Assembly (NCBI GenBank): GCA_938048455.1
Contig: CALIUY010000001.1
Location: forward strand, 1 to 64,000
Direction of reading: 5' to 3'
DNA: 64,000 nucleotides
Origin: an uncultured Desulfobacterales bacterium
GTDB lineage: Bacteria > Desulfobacterota > Desulfobacteria > Desulfobacterales > SpSt-501
Below are positions 1-8,211 of the stretch, piece by piece. The number at the start of each line of letters is the position of its first letter. Position 1 is the first letter of the stretch. The notes beneath the pieces were generated by a model. That model was not told the origin of the DNA. It saw only the letters and a list, made by a program, of their open reading frames with translations, and ran no database searches. The translations under genes were made by a program, and so were the position numbers.

Positions 1-1209
1 CTCCGCCAACGACTGCGCCGCACCCGAAACCTGCCCCGCCGCCGAGGCCACCTCCTCCGCCCCCTCGGACAGCCCCGCAATCACCCGCCGCAACGCCCCC
101 GTCACCGACCGCGTCACCCACAACCCCAAAAAAACCGCCAACAGCAGACCGGCGAGGCCGGATCCCACGGCGGCCCTTCGCAGCAGGTTCGCCAGCGACT
201 GCGCCCGGCCCCCGGCGGCTTGGGTGTTCTCCCGGATGAGTTGCAGCAGGGGTTCAAGCGCCCCGTTCGCCGCACGGCGCTTTTCGGTGACGGCCCCGAG
301 AAGCTGTTGCCGCAGGGCGCCGTAGCGCCCCTCGGCTTCCATCCGCTTCTGGTCGATCGCTTCGTTCAGCTGCAACATGGCGACCGTGGGACCGCGGTCG
401 ACCCCGCGCACGAGGCGGTCGACCTTTTTCCCGGTTTCGGGATCTGCGGCGTCGAACTGCTGGAGTCCTTCGCGATATTTCCTCCCCGCTTCCGTATGCT
501 GGGCCAGCGCCCGGCGAAACGGCTCGGGGTCCAGACCCAAGTCGGAAGCGAGCGCGGCGGCATCCTCGAGCAGGCGCCGCACCGTCTGCTCTTCCTGCTC
601 GAAGAGGGTCAGCCGGCGCCGGTATTGCTCCGGATCGTTGCCGCTGATCAGGATGTTCTTCCACTCCTGGACTTGGGTCTTGAAGGAGACGGCGGCCTGA
701 AGGGCCGACTCCTTGAGGGCGGCGAGCGCTTCGAGGTAGGGGGTCCGCCGACTGCGGTCGGTTTTTTCGTAATTCCGAACCAAATCCTCGATGGAGCGGG
801 CGGCTTCGAGGGCCGAATCGACCTCGGCTTCCCACGCCCGGAGCGCCGGGAGAAACGCCTGCCAGAGTTCTTCCTCTGGCGCCGAACGCACAAGCCCCTG
901 GTAGACGGAGATCGCCTCTTGGATCCGCTCCCGGGAGCGCTGGAGGTTCTCCCCCTGGCGCAGACGCATCTCCGGCGGCAGACCGGGGATGACGAGGGTT
1001 CGCAGCGCGGCCTGCGCGAACTCGGCCTGCTCTTTCAGAAGAAACAGGCTCTCCACCGCGGGAAGCCGCTGCAAGGCGAGCTCCTCGACGGTGAGGTCGT
1101 TCTGTAGGGAACCGTAGTAGGTGAACGCGCCGAGGAGGAGCGGGATCAACGCCGAAAGCGCAAAGCCCAGACGCAGCCGCGAGCCGATCGAAAAAGAAGA
1201 CGCCATCAT
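1..1209 (-). CDS. Methyl-accepting chemotaxis protein, 3' end outside window
   Basis: The frame is open from the ATG at 1209 to the window edge (403 codons). The protein has a first membrane segment at about residues 13-32, a long helical periplasmic sensor domain (about 33-345) with no Cys, a second membrane segment at about 349-367 (GLAGLLLAVFLGLWV), then a HAMP-like stretch and the start of the helical signalling domain (EGAEEVASAAGQVSGAAQSL). The family relays ligand signals to CheA/CheW. A GGAGG sits seven bases before the ATG; a second ATG follows immediately and is also possible. The ligand cannot be predicted. The signalling tip lies beyond base 1. Confidence 0.9.
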   Translation of the reverse strand, partial: MMASSFSIGSRLRLGFALSALIPLLLGAFTYYGSLQNDLTVEELALQRLPAVESLFLLKEQAEFAQAALRTLVIPGLPPEMRLRQGENLQRSRERIQEAISVYQGLVRSAPEEELWQAFLPALRAWEAEVDSALEAARSIEDLVRNYEKTDRSRRTPYLEALAALKESALQAAVSFKTQVQEWKNILISGNDPEQYRRRLTLFEQEEQTVRRLLEDAAALASDLGLDPEPFRRALAQHTEAGRKYREGLQQFDAADPETGKKVDRLVRGVDRGPTVAMLQLNEAIDQKRMEAEGRYGALRQQLLGAVTEKRRAANGALEPLLQLIRENTQAAGGRAQSLANLLRRAAVGSGLAGLLLAVFLGLWVTRSVTGALRRVIAGLSEGAEEVASAAGQVSGAAQSLAE

Positions 1210-1356
1210 GATTCAACCTCCGCCGGGGAATTTCTCCACCCCTATCGGCCGACGGAGCGAAGCACTTGAGAGGCAGGGAAAGACCGAGCCCGTGAGGATG
1301 GTCGAGGCGGGGAACCCGGCCCGCCGCAGCGCTCGGCGGCGGGCCGGCCGGGAGGG

Positions 1357-1854
1357 TCAGCTGACGCGGAAGAAGGCTTTTTTCTTCGCCTTGCAGACGG
1401 GACACTCTTCGGGGGCGTCTTTTTCGCAGGTGTAACCGCAGACCGAGCAGACCCAGTAATCGAAGTTCTCCTGAGGCTTTCCCAGGTTCTCGATCGCCTT
1501 CTGATAGAGGGCGGCGTGCACCTTTTCCACTTCATTGGCGTACGTGAAGGTGCGCACGGCGGCCTCGTCGCCTTCGGCTTTCGCCTGCTCGATCATCGGG
1601 GGATACATCGACTGGAACTCGTAGGTCTCCCCCCCCAGGGCCTCTTTCAGGTTTTCGAGCGTGCTGCGCACCCCCTTCAGCGCGCGCAGGTGGGTGTGGG
1701 CGTGCACCGTCTCGGCCTCGGCGGCCGCCCGGAAAAGCTTGGCCACCTGGGCGTAGCCTTCGGTCTGGGCCTTCTGGGCGAAGGCGAGATACTTGCGATT
1801 GGCCTGCGATTCGCCGGCGAAAGCTTCCTTCAGGTTCTTCTCGGTCTTGTTCAT
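1357..1854 (-). CDS. rbr: Rubrerythrin
   Basis: 165 aa, usual for a short rubrerythrin. The N-terminal four-helix ferritin-like domain carries diiron motifs (FAGESQANRKY near residue 13, ETVHAHTHL near 47, EVEKVHAALY near 108). The C-terminal rubredoxin-like site has Cys136, Cys139, Cys151 and Cys154. The family reduces hydrogen peroxide to water in anaerobes with electrons from rubredoxin. A GGAGGAGAAG directly precedes the ATG. It stands alone, with no partner gene in the same direction; related oxygen-defence genes lie at 30-35 kb. Confidence 0.95.
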   Translation of the reverse strand: MNKTEKNLKEAFAGESQANRKYLAFAQKAQTEGYAQVAKLFRAAAEAETVHAHTHLRALKGVRSTLENLKEALGGETYEFQSMYPPMIEQAKAEGDEAAVRTFTYANEVEKVHAALYQKAIENLGKPQENFDYWVCSVCGYTCEKDAPEECPVCKAKKKAFFRVS

Positions 1855-2380
1855 CTTCTCCTCCTTTTCTCCTCCTGGGCATGCAGATCAAGCCCGTTTC
1901 GACCACGGCACCGCCCGCGGCGGCTTCGGGGGAAAGACCAAAAATCGTGCCAAAGCGTGGGCCCGCTCCGGGAGCCGATCTTTCTTAGAAAACTCAGGGA
2001 GTTCCGTCATCCCGTGCTCCATCCCGCCCGACCGCCGCCCCCCCCCCCGCGAGACACCCCGGCATCGGATTCGGACAGCCCCTTTTCCGCACCGGCCCGC
2101 AAAACAGAGGCAACCCGCGGTCCAAGCCCGCTGTCTCCATGATTTGCGGAACACCGATGTCTCGTGGGACGCGCCATGAATTCCTCACCCCGGCGCTCGG
2201 ATCCCCCCGGCCGTCCGGATGCCTCAGGAATCCGGACGGGGAAAACGTGGGCTTTTTGTAACCCGACGGCAGTTGCGCGTCAAACCGATTGCGAGAGGGA
2301 GGGTTTTTGAAATCCATCGCTGACCGTGATAGGTAAGTGACCTCCGCGGCGAACCGCGGAACGCACTTCGGGAGGCCGCC
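1855..2380. other. Intergenic stretch, no gene recognised
   Basis: 526 bases between rubrerythrin and the small zinc-ribbon gene, transcribed away from each other. Open frames here have no recognisable protein and no good start signals. It holds a run of ten C (2039-2048) and an element at 2141-2173 that resembles one at 35114-35146. A GC-skewed, low-complexity middle part shows nothing further. Confidence 0.6.
2141..2173. repeat. Intergenic repeat, copy A
   Basis: 33 bases matching 35114-35146 at 25 positions by hand alignment, including the block GGGACGCG at its right end and a near-palindrome GTCTCGTGGGAC (2159-2170). Both copies lie in intergenic DNA, in the same orientation. The similarity fades on both sides. 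It may be a small dispersed element or chance in GC-rich DNA. Confidence 0.4.
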
Positions 2381-2653
2381 ATGAGCACGAACGAATCCTG
2401 GGAAAAGGCCCTGGCCTGCAGCATCTCCTGCACGCGCTGCGGCAAGAGTTTCGGTTCGAAGGAGGAACGGATCCTTTCGGTCTTCGACGACGGCGTGATC
2501 TGCACGGACTGCAAGCGGGAGGAGGAAAAACGGCCCGATTACGAGGACGCTTCCCGACGGATGGTCGCCCGCTGCATCGGCGAGACGGGCCGCCCCTGGG
2601 GAGACCCGGCCGGGTTCTGTTTCCACCACTTCGTCCCCTTCCGCTGCCGCTGA
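2381..2653 (+). CDS. Small zinc-ribbon-like protein of unknown function
   Basis: 90 aa with two CxxC pairs (CTRC at residues 17-20 and CTDC about 41-44) about 20 residues apart, the spacing of a treble-clef or zinc-ribbon knuckle, and further Cys and His near the C-terminus (CFHHF, FRC). The start is supported by GGGAGG seven bases before the ATG. No signal peptide. The fold suggests metal or nucleic-acid binding, but no function is recognised. It stands alone upstream of the thiolase, separated by a GC hairpin. Confidence 0.7.
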   Translation: MSTNESWEKALACSISCTRCGKSFGSKEERILSVFDDGVICTDCKREEEKRPDYEDASRRMVARCIGETGRPWGDPAGFCFHHFVPFRCR

Positions 2654-2681
2654 AGCGGGTCTCCCGTCGCGCAGAAAACCG

Positions 2682-2701
2682 CCGTCCCGGGCGCGGGACG
2701 G
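2682..2701 (+). terminator. Possible terminator hairpin
   Basis: Perfect 7-bp stem CCGTCCC/GGGACGG with a six-base loop, 28 bases after the stop of the small zinc-ribbon gene. A T-rich stretch (cttttcttct) follows eight bases later, so termination is possible but not typical. Confidence 0.4.
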
Positions 2702-2801
2702 TCGCAAGACGCTTTTCTTCTGAACTCCCGGGGAATCCGGCAGGCGCTTTCCCGGCCTCAGGGAAAGGAAAACTCCACCACCACCGGAAAGGAGATGCAC
2801 C

Positions 2802-4052
2802 ATGAAAGACGTCGTCATCGCCGCCGCATGCCGCACCGCCATCGGAGCCTTCGGGGGAAGCCTGCGCGACCTCCACGTGACCCGGATCGCCGCTGTCGCC
2901 ATGAAAGGCGCCGTCGAGCGCGCGGGCATCGATCCCGCCCTGATCGACGACGTGCGCTTCGGCTGCTGCCTCGAGCCGGTCGACAGCATGAACATGACCC
3001 GCATCGGCGCCCTTCTCGCGGGGATTCCCGAAACCGTGACCGCGGCCACGATCAACCGCGTTTGCATCTCGGGGATGGAGGCCGCGGTTTCGGGCATGGC
3101 CATGATCCAGGCCGGCATGGCGGAGGTCGTGCTCGCCGGAGGGGCCGAGCACATGTCGGGAGCGGCCTATTCGGTGTTCGGCGCCCGCTGGGGTTGTCGC
3201 CTGCAGGACCAGGTCTTCGTCGACAACATCACCCGCGGCCTGCACTGCGGCTCGCACCTCATTCCGCACCCGGAAGACGGGCCGGTCGACGCCTCGCAGC
3301 CGCCGCTCAGCCTCTATCGGGGCAAACCCTACATCATGGGTCTGACCGCCGAGTTCGTCGCCCAGCATTACGACATCAGCCGCGAGGCGATGGACGAGAT
3401 CGCGCTGCGAAGCCACAACAACGTCGAGCGCGCCACCCGGGAAGGGGATTTCCGTGAGGAGATCGTCCCCGTCGTGATTCCGCAGCGCAAGGGGGATCCG
3501 GTCGTCTTCGAGCGCGACGAGCATTTCCGGCCGGGGATCACCCTGGATCAACTGCGCCGACTTCCCCCGGCCTTCGTGCCCGAGATCGGCAAGGTGACCG
3601 CAGGCAACTCGAGCGGCATCAACGACGGGGCCGCGGCGCTGCTGCTGTTGTCGGCCGAGAAGGCCCAGGAGCTGGGCATCCGACCGTTGGCGCGCATCCG
3701 CGCGGTCGGCCGCGGCGCCTGCCACCCCTCGGTGATGGGCCTCTCGCCCGTGCCGGCGGTCCGCAACCTGCTCGCCCGCAGCGGGCTCGCGCTTTCCGAC
3801 TTCGAGCTGATCGAGGTGAACGAGGCCTTCGCCGCCCAGTACCTGGCGGTCGAGCGGGAACTGGGCCTCAACCGCGAGATCACCAACGTGAACGGCTCCG
3901 GAATCGGACTCGGCCATCCCGTGGGGGCCACCGGCGCGCGCATCCTCGTGACCCTGATATACGCCATGAAAAAACGCGGCAAAACCCTCGGTCTCGCCAC
4001 CCTCTGCGGCGGCGGCGGCGTCTCCATGGCCTGTGCGATCGAAATGCTCTGA
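2802..4052 (+). CDS. Acetyl-CoA acetyltransferase (thiolase)
   Basis: 416 aa, thiolase length. The acyl-accepting Cys is Cys88 (NRVCISGMEA). The C-terminal block has GLGHPVGATGAR with His372 and the second catalytic Cys402 in LCGGGG. Family reaction: reversible condensation of two acyl-CoA to 3-ketoacyl-CoA, or its thiolytic cleavage in fatty-acid or acetoacetyl-CoA metabolism. A GGAGATG lies before the ATG. No other beta-oxidation gene is adjacent; tamB follows 16 bases after the stop, so the three genes may be co-transcribed. Chain-length preference cannot be read. Confidence 0.93.
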   Translation: MKDVVIAAACRTAIGAFGGSLRDLHVTRIAAVAMKGAVERAGIDPALIDDVRFGCCLEPVDSMNMTRIGALLAGIPETVTAATINRVCISGMEAAVSGMAMIQAGMAEVVLAGGAEHMSGAAYSVFGARWGCRLQDQVFVDNITRGLHCGSHLIPHPEDGPVDASQPPLSLYRGKPYIMGLTAEFVAQHYDISREAMDEIALRSHNNVERATREGDFREEIVPVVIPQRKGDPVVFERDEHFRPGITLDQLRRLPPAFVPEIGKVTAGNSSGINDGAAALLLLSAEKAQELGIRPLARIRAVGRGACHPSVMGLSPVPAVRNLLARSGLALSDFELIEVNEAFAAQYLAVERELGLNREITNVNGSGIGLGHPVGATGARILVTLIYAMKKRGKTLGLATLCGGGGVSMACAIEML

Positions 4053-4068
4053 GGGCCGAGGACGTGCA

Positions 4069-7000
4069 TTGCCGTCGAAACGCCTCGCGGCCGGCCTGGC
4101 CATCATTGTCTCGGCGTTCCTGCTGCTCGCGGCGGCGGCGCTCTACGTCCTGCGCAACTCCGTGCTCGCCCCGTTCTTGATCGCGCGGGTCCAGGATGCC
4201 GCCCGGTCGTCTTGGGGCATCGAGTTCGAAATCGGCGCCGTAGGCGGCTCCTGGTTCTACGACCTCGAACTCCGCGATCTGCGCCTGCAAGCCGGGGGGA
4301 ACGAAGGCCCCGCCGTCGCGGCTTCCGCCGAGCGACTCCGGTTGCGCTACCGGCCGCTGGCCCTGCTTTCCCCGAAAGGAGCCTCCGCCTTTCTCGCCGC
4401 CGCGGAGATCGAAATCGAAGGCCTGAACACCGCCGTCACCCTGCGGCCGGCGCCTGCTTCCGCCGCAGAGGACCCCGCGCCGAAAAATTTTTTTCTTCCG
4501 CCCGCCCTGCCCGCGCTTCGGTTCCACGGGGCGGCCTTTCGCCTGGACCACCCCGGTCTCGAAGTCTCCGGCGGGGAGATCTCCGTCACGGCCGAAGGCT
4601 CGGGGAAGGAGCCGGGGGGAATCCGCCTCGCCGTGCCGGTCCTCGAAATCCGTCGCCCCGCCGCGGCCGCGGGCGAGACGCCGGAGCCGCTCCGCGGCCG
4701 GCTCGAGGTCTCCGGACTTCTCCGCCTGCCGCCGGGCCGGCCCGGAGAGGCGGCCCTCGCGCTCGATCTCGCCTTGGAGGCCTTCGAGCCCGCGGGCCGC
4801 CCGGTCGCGCTCCAGGCCAGGGCGGCATGCGACCGGCAGGCGCTGCGGGTCGATTCCCTGTCGGCCCGGGGTTGGGCGAGCCGCCTCGAGCTGCGCGGCG
4901 TCCGGGTGCCGGCGCAACCCCTGCTCTCCGGCGAAACCGACGCTCTGCTCCGCCAACTCGCCGTGGAGGGGGAGTTCTTCTCGGCCGAACCCGCCGAGCT
5001 TTTCTCGCTTTTCGGGGTCCCGCAGGGGCTCCGGTCGTTTCTGTCCGCGCCCGCCGTGCTTCGGCTTGAGGGACTTCTCCGGGAGGGCCGACTCGAGATC
5101 CCCCAGGGAGAGATCCTCTCGCCCGGCGGAAAAATCACGATCCGCGACCTGCGCACCGACCTCACCCGATTTCCGGATCCGGAAACCCCCCTCGAAGCCC
5201 GCCTGGAGATCGACTGGCGCGACCCCGTCGCGCTCGATCTTCCCCCGGGCCCGCCGCTGGCCGTCGCCGGCGGCTTGCGCGGCCGGATCGAGGCCGAAGG
5301 AACGCTTCGAGCCCCGTCCGGCCGAATCGCCCTCGGGGGCGCAGGACTCAGCCTCGGAGGCCGGAGCCTGGATGAGTTTCTTCTCGACGCCGAGGCCGAA
5401 GGCGGGCTTGTGCGCATCGCGCGCCTGTTCCTGCGCCGGGGGGAAAACCGGCTCACGGCCCGGGGGAGCCTCCGGCCCGGTTCCGCCCTCATCGAGCAGG
5501 GATCCGTCGAATTCGATCTCGCCGACCTGCGACTGCTGCAGGACCTTTATCCCTCCCTGCCTTTTCCCGAAGTGCAAGGCGTCCTTCGTGGACGGGCATC
5601 GCTTTCCGGTCCCTGGGTCGATCCCGACGGCGACCTCGAGGCCGAAATCTTCGCGCTCCGGCTCTCCGGCCGGGCCTTCGGGGAAGGCAAAACAGCGGTC
5701 GAAAAACGCGGTCCGCGGTTCGCCCTGCGGCGATTCGATCTCTTTCGAAGCCCGGATCGCCTCCACCTCCGCGGGGAGCTGGATCTCGCGCGGCGAACCT
5801 TGTCAGGAGCCCGCTTGGAGGTCTCCGCCGCGGAGATCGCCCCCTACCTCGAAGCCTGCCCGGCCGCTTCCGGGACGGCGGCCGGGCAGGCCCGAATGAT
5901 CGTCTCCGCGGCCGGCCCGCTCGCACGGCCGCAGATCGAAGGGGAGCTCCGTCTGGAGAAACTGCGCGTCGCCGCCCGGGAGTGGCGGGATCTCCATGCC
6001 CGCGGCGCAAGCCGGGGGGAAAGGGGGGAGATGGAAATCGTGGGCATCCGGACGCCGCTCGGGCAACTGCGGGCTTTCGCCCGCTGGGATATCCCTCGGC
6101 GGCAGGCGGCTGGGGAGCGTCTGGAGCTGGCCGGGGAGGAGTTTCATCTCGCCCTCGTCCGGCCCGCCCTCTTGCGGTGGGAGCCGGACGGCCGCCTCCG
6201 CCTGGAGGGTTTCGAAGCCGAAGGCACGCCGGGAAGGCTTCGGCTCGAAGGCCGCTGGACCCCGCCGGGGAGCTTTGAGGCGCGGCTCCGAATCGCGGAA
6301 GGAAGGCTCGGAAAAGGCACCTCGCTTTTTCCGCAGCTGCCCCTCGGGCTTGCCGGTATCGAAAGCGAAATCCACGCCGCGGGTCGGCGGGAAAGCCCCC
6401 GTTTGCAAATCCGCGGCGCGGTCCGCGAAGTCGCCCTCGGAGCTGAAGCGCTCGCGGGCCGGGCCTTCTTCGAGGGGGACTGGGGCGAGGGGAGGCTTTC
6501 GATCGGGGATTTACGACTCGAATTCCCGGGATGGGGGGCGCTCGAGGTCGCCGGGGTCGTACCCCTCGATCCGGTCCGCGGCGCCGCCGCGGAGGATGCG
6601 CACCTGCGAGGGTTTCTCCACGTGGAGGATCTCTCCCGGCTGCCGCCGCCGGCGGATCTTCCCCGACCGACGGCCGGCCGCCTCACGGCGCGCTGGGAAG
6701 CCGCCGGTTCTCCGGGCCGTCTCCGGGGCGGCATCGAGATCGAGGGGGCGGAGCTGCGCTTCGCCGAAGAAAGAGGATTTCCTTCCATCCGTCGGCTGCA
6801 GGCCGCCGTGCGGCTCGCCGACGACCGTCTCGAACTCCTCAAGGCGGAGCTTGCCGGGGAGGCCGGAGCACGGCTTTCCGCCCGCGGCGCCTGGACGGGG
6901 ATTCCCGACATCGCCTCGCTCCTCGGCTCCCCGCCGGAGGAGGAGGCCGGGGATCTCGCTTTGGAGATCCGCCTGGAGGCCGCCGATCTCGCCGGCCTGC

Positions 7001-8211
7001 TGCCGCCGCTCGCGGGGATCCGGCGCGTCGGCGGCCGCCTCGAGGCCGACCTCGCCCTTTCCGGCCCCGCCCGCCGGCCGAACCTCGAGGGCCTGCTCAC
7101 GGTGGCCGACGGCGGTCTGCGCTGGGAGACCGATGCGCCCCCGCTCCAGGATCTTCATCTCCGGGCGCGCCTCGCGGAAGACCGATTGGAGATCGTCGAG
7201 GGAAGAGGGCGGCTCGGAGGCGGACCGTTCGTCCTCTCCGGCCGGGTCACGGGACTGGCGAGCCGGGCGCCGGATTTCGCCCTGCGGCTGCAGGGGCAAA
7301 ACCTCCTGGTTTTCCGCAGCGACACACTCGGCCTGCGCACCGACGCCGACCTGAGGCTGGAAGGCCCGACGGCGGGGCTTTCCCTCAGCGGAGAGCTCAA
7401 GCTGACCGACGGTTTCTACAAGCGCAACGTGAGCCTCCTCGGGGGGCTCGCCTCCCGCGCCCCGCCGCGCCGCGGCGCGGGGGGGCGCGAAATCGCGCTT
7501 TTCTCGCTTCCCGGGGAAGCGTTGCGCTCGGCCGCGCTCGATGTGCGCATCGGCGCCGAGGAGCCGTTTCGCGTGCAGAACAACCTCCTGCGCGGGGCTT
7601 TCCGCCCCGATCTCCGCCTGGTCGGCACGGGGGAATTTCCCTTGCTCACGGGGCTGCTGCTCCTCGAACCGACCACGCTCACGCTCCCGGCCGGCCGGAT
7701 GCGCTTCGATCAGGGCTGGATCCGTTTCCGGCCCGAGGACCCCAACCGACCCTTTCTCGATACCGCGGGCGAAGCGAGGTTGCTCGGCTACGACATCCGC
7801 GCCGAGGTGCGGGGAGCCGCCGACGAGCCCTCGATCCTGCTCTCCTCCTCCCCCCCCCTCTCCGAGGAGGCTCTCGTCATGCTCCTGCTGACCGGACGGA
7901 TCCCGGCTTTCGCCTCCGGCGACTCGGAAACGGCCTCCACGGGGCACCTGAACACGGCGCTCTACCTGGGCCGGGATCTGCTCGCCGGGTGGAATGCGGG
8001 ACAAGGAGAGAGCCCGTTATCGCTCATCGAGGAACGCTTCGAGATACAGATCGGACGCGCCGTCACGCGCGGCGGCGAACGGACCCTCGAGGCCCGTTTT
8101 CGTCTCGCCGACCCGTGGCTGCGGGAAAACCTTTCGCTCTACCTGACCGGGGAAAAGGACGTCTTCGATCAGTACAACGCGGGGGTGCGGCTTGTCTTTC
8201 GCTTCCGCTGA
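4069..8211 (+). CDS. tamB: Translocation and assembly module TamB-like inner-membrane protein
   Basis: I choose the TTG at 4069 (1380 aa), which has GAGGA six bases upstream and puts an uncleaved membrane anchor at residues 7-28; an ATG at 4033 would overlap the thiolase. The long middle is repetitive beta-strand, as expected for the periplasm-spanning hydrophobic groove of the AsmA/TamB family. The last 400 residues have the TamB features LTDGFYKRNVSLLGG, LPAGRMRFDQGWIRF and a C-terminal FRFR. Family role: moving phospholipids and outer-membrane proteins between membranes with TamA, whose gene overlaps the 3' end by 20 bases. Confidence 0.9.
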   Translation: MPSKRLAAGLAIIVSAFLLLAAAALYVLRNSVLAPFLIARVQDAARSSWGIEFEIGAVGGSWFYDLELRDLRLQAGGNEGPAVAASAERLRLRYRPLALLSPKGASAFLAAAEIEIEGLNTAVTLRPAPASAAEDPAPKNFFLPPALPALRFHGAAFRLDHPGLEVSGGEISVTAEGSGKEPGGIRLAVPVLEIRRPAAAAGETPEPLRGRLEVSGLLRLPPGRPGEAALALDLALEAFEPAGRPVALQARAACDRQALRVDSLSARGWASRLELRGVRVPAQPLLSGETDALLRQLAVEGEFFSAEPAELFSLFGVPQGLRSFLSAPAVLRLEGLLREGRLEIPQGEILSPGGKITIRDLRTDLTRFPDPETPLEARLEIDWRDPVALDLPPGPPLAVAGGLRGRIEAEGTLRAPSGRIALGGAGLSLGGRSLDEFLLDAEAEGGLVRIARLFLRRGENRLTARGSLRPGSALIEQGSVEFDLADLRLLQDLYPSLPFPEVQGVLRGRASLSGPWVDPDGDLEAEIFALRLSGRAFGEGKTAVEKRGPRFALRRFDLFRSPDRLHLRGELDLARRTLSGARLEVSAAEIAPYLEACPAASGTAAGQARMIVSAAGPLARPQIEGELRLEKLRVAAREWRDLHARGASRGERGEMEIVGIRTPLGQLRAFARWDIPRRQAAGERLELAGEEFHLALVRPALLRWEPDGRLRLEGFEAEGTPGRLRLEGRWTPPGSFEARLRIAEGRLGKGTSLFPQLPLGLAGIESEIHAAGRRESPRLQIRGAVREVALGAEALAGRAFFEGDWGEGRLSIGDLRLEFPGWGALEVAGVVPLDPVRGAAAEDAHLRGFLHVEDLSRLPPPADLPRPTAGRLTARWEAAGSPGRLRGGIEIEGAELRFAEERGFPSIRRLQAAVRLADDRLELLKAELAGEAGARLSARGAWTGIPDIASLLGSPPEEEAGDLALEIRLEAADLAGLLPPLAGIRRVGGRLEADLALSGPARRPNLEGLLTVADGGLRWETDAPPLQDLHLRARLAEDRLEIVEGRGRLGGGPFVLSGRVTGLASRAPDFALRLQGQNLLVFRSDTLGLRTDADLRLEGPTAGLSLSGELKLTDGFYKRNVSLLGGLASRAPPRRGAGGREIALFSLPGEALRSAALDVRIGAEEPFRVQNNLLRGAFRPDLRLVGTGEFPLLTGLLLLEPTTLTLPAGRMRFDQGWIRFRPEDPNRPFLDTAGEARLLGYDIRAEVRGAADEPSILLSSSPPLSEEALVMLLLTGRIPAFASGDSETASTGHLNTALYLGRDLLAGWNAGQGESPLSLIEERFEIQIGRAVTRGGERTLEARFRLADPWLRENLSLYLTGEKDVFDQYNAGVRLVFRFR

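Noticed and set aside
1318-1345. 9-bp GC hairpin after rubrerythrin, considered as terminator
   Set aside because: The minus-strand side downstream has no T-tract. It is only an inverted repeat.
2039-2048. Run of ten C, considered as a phase-variable tract
   Set aside because: It lies in no gene or promoter that I can identify, so there is nothing it would switch.
2280-4106. Long open frame antisense to the thiolase gene
   Set aside because: It is made of low-complexity Arg/Gly/Asp text, a shadow of codon bias in the strong thiolase gene on the plus strand.
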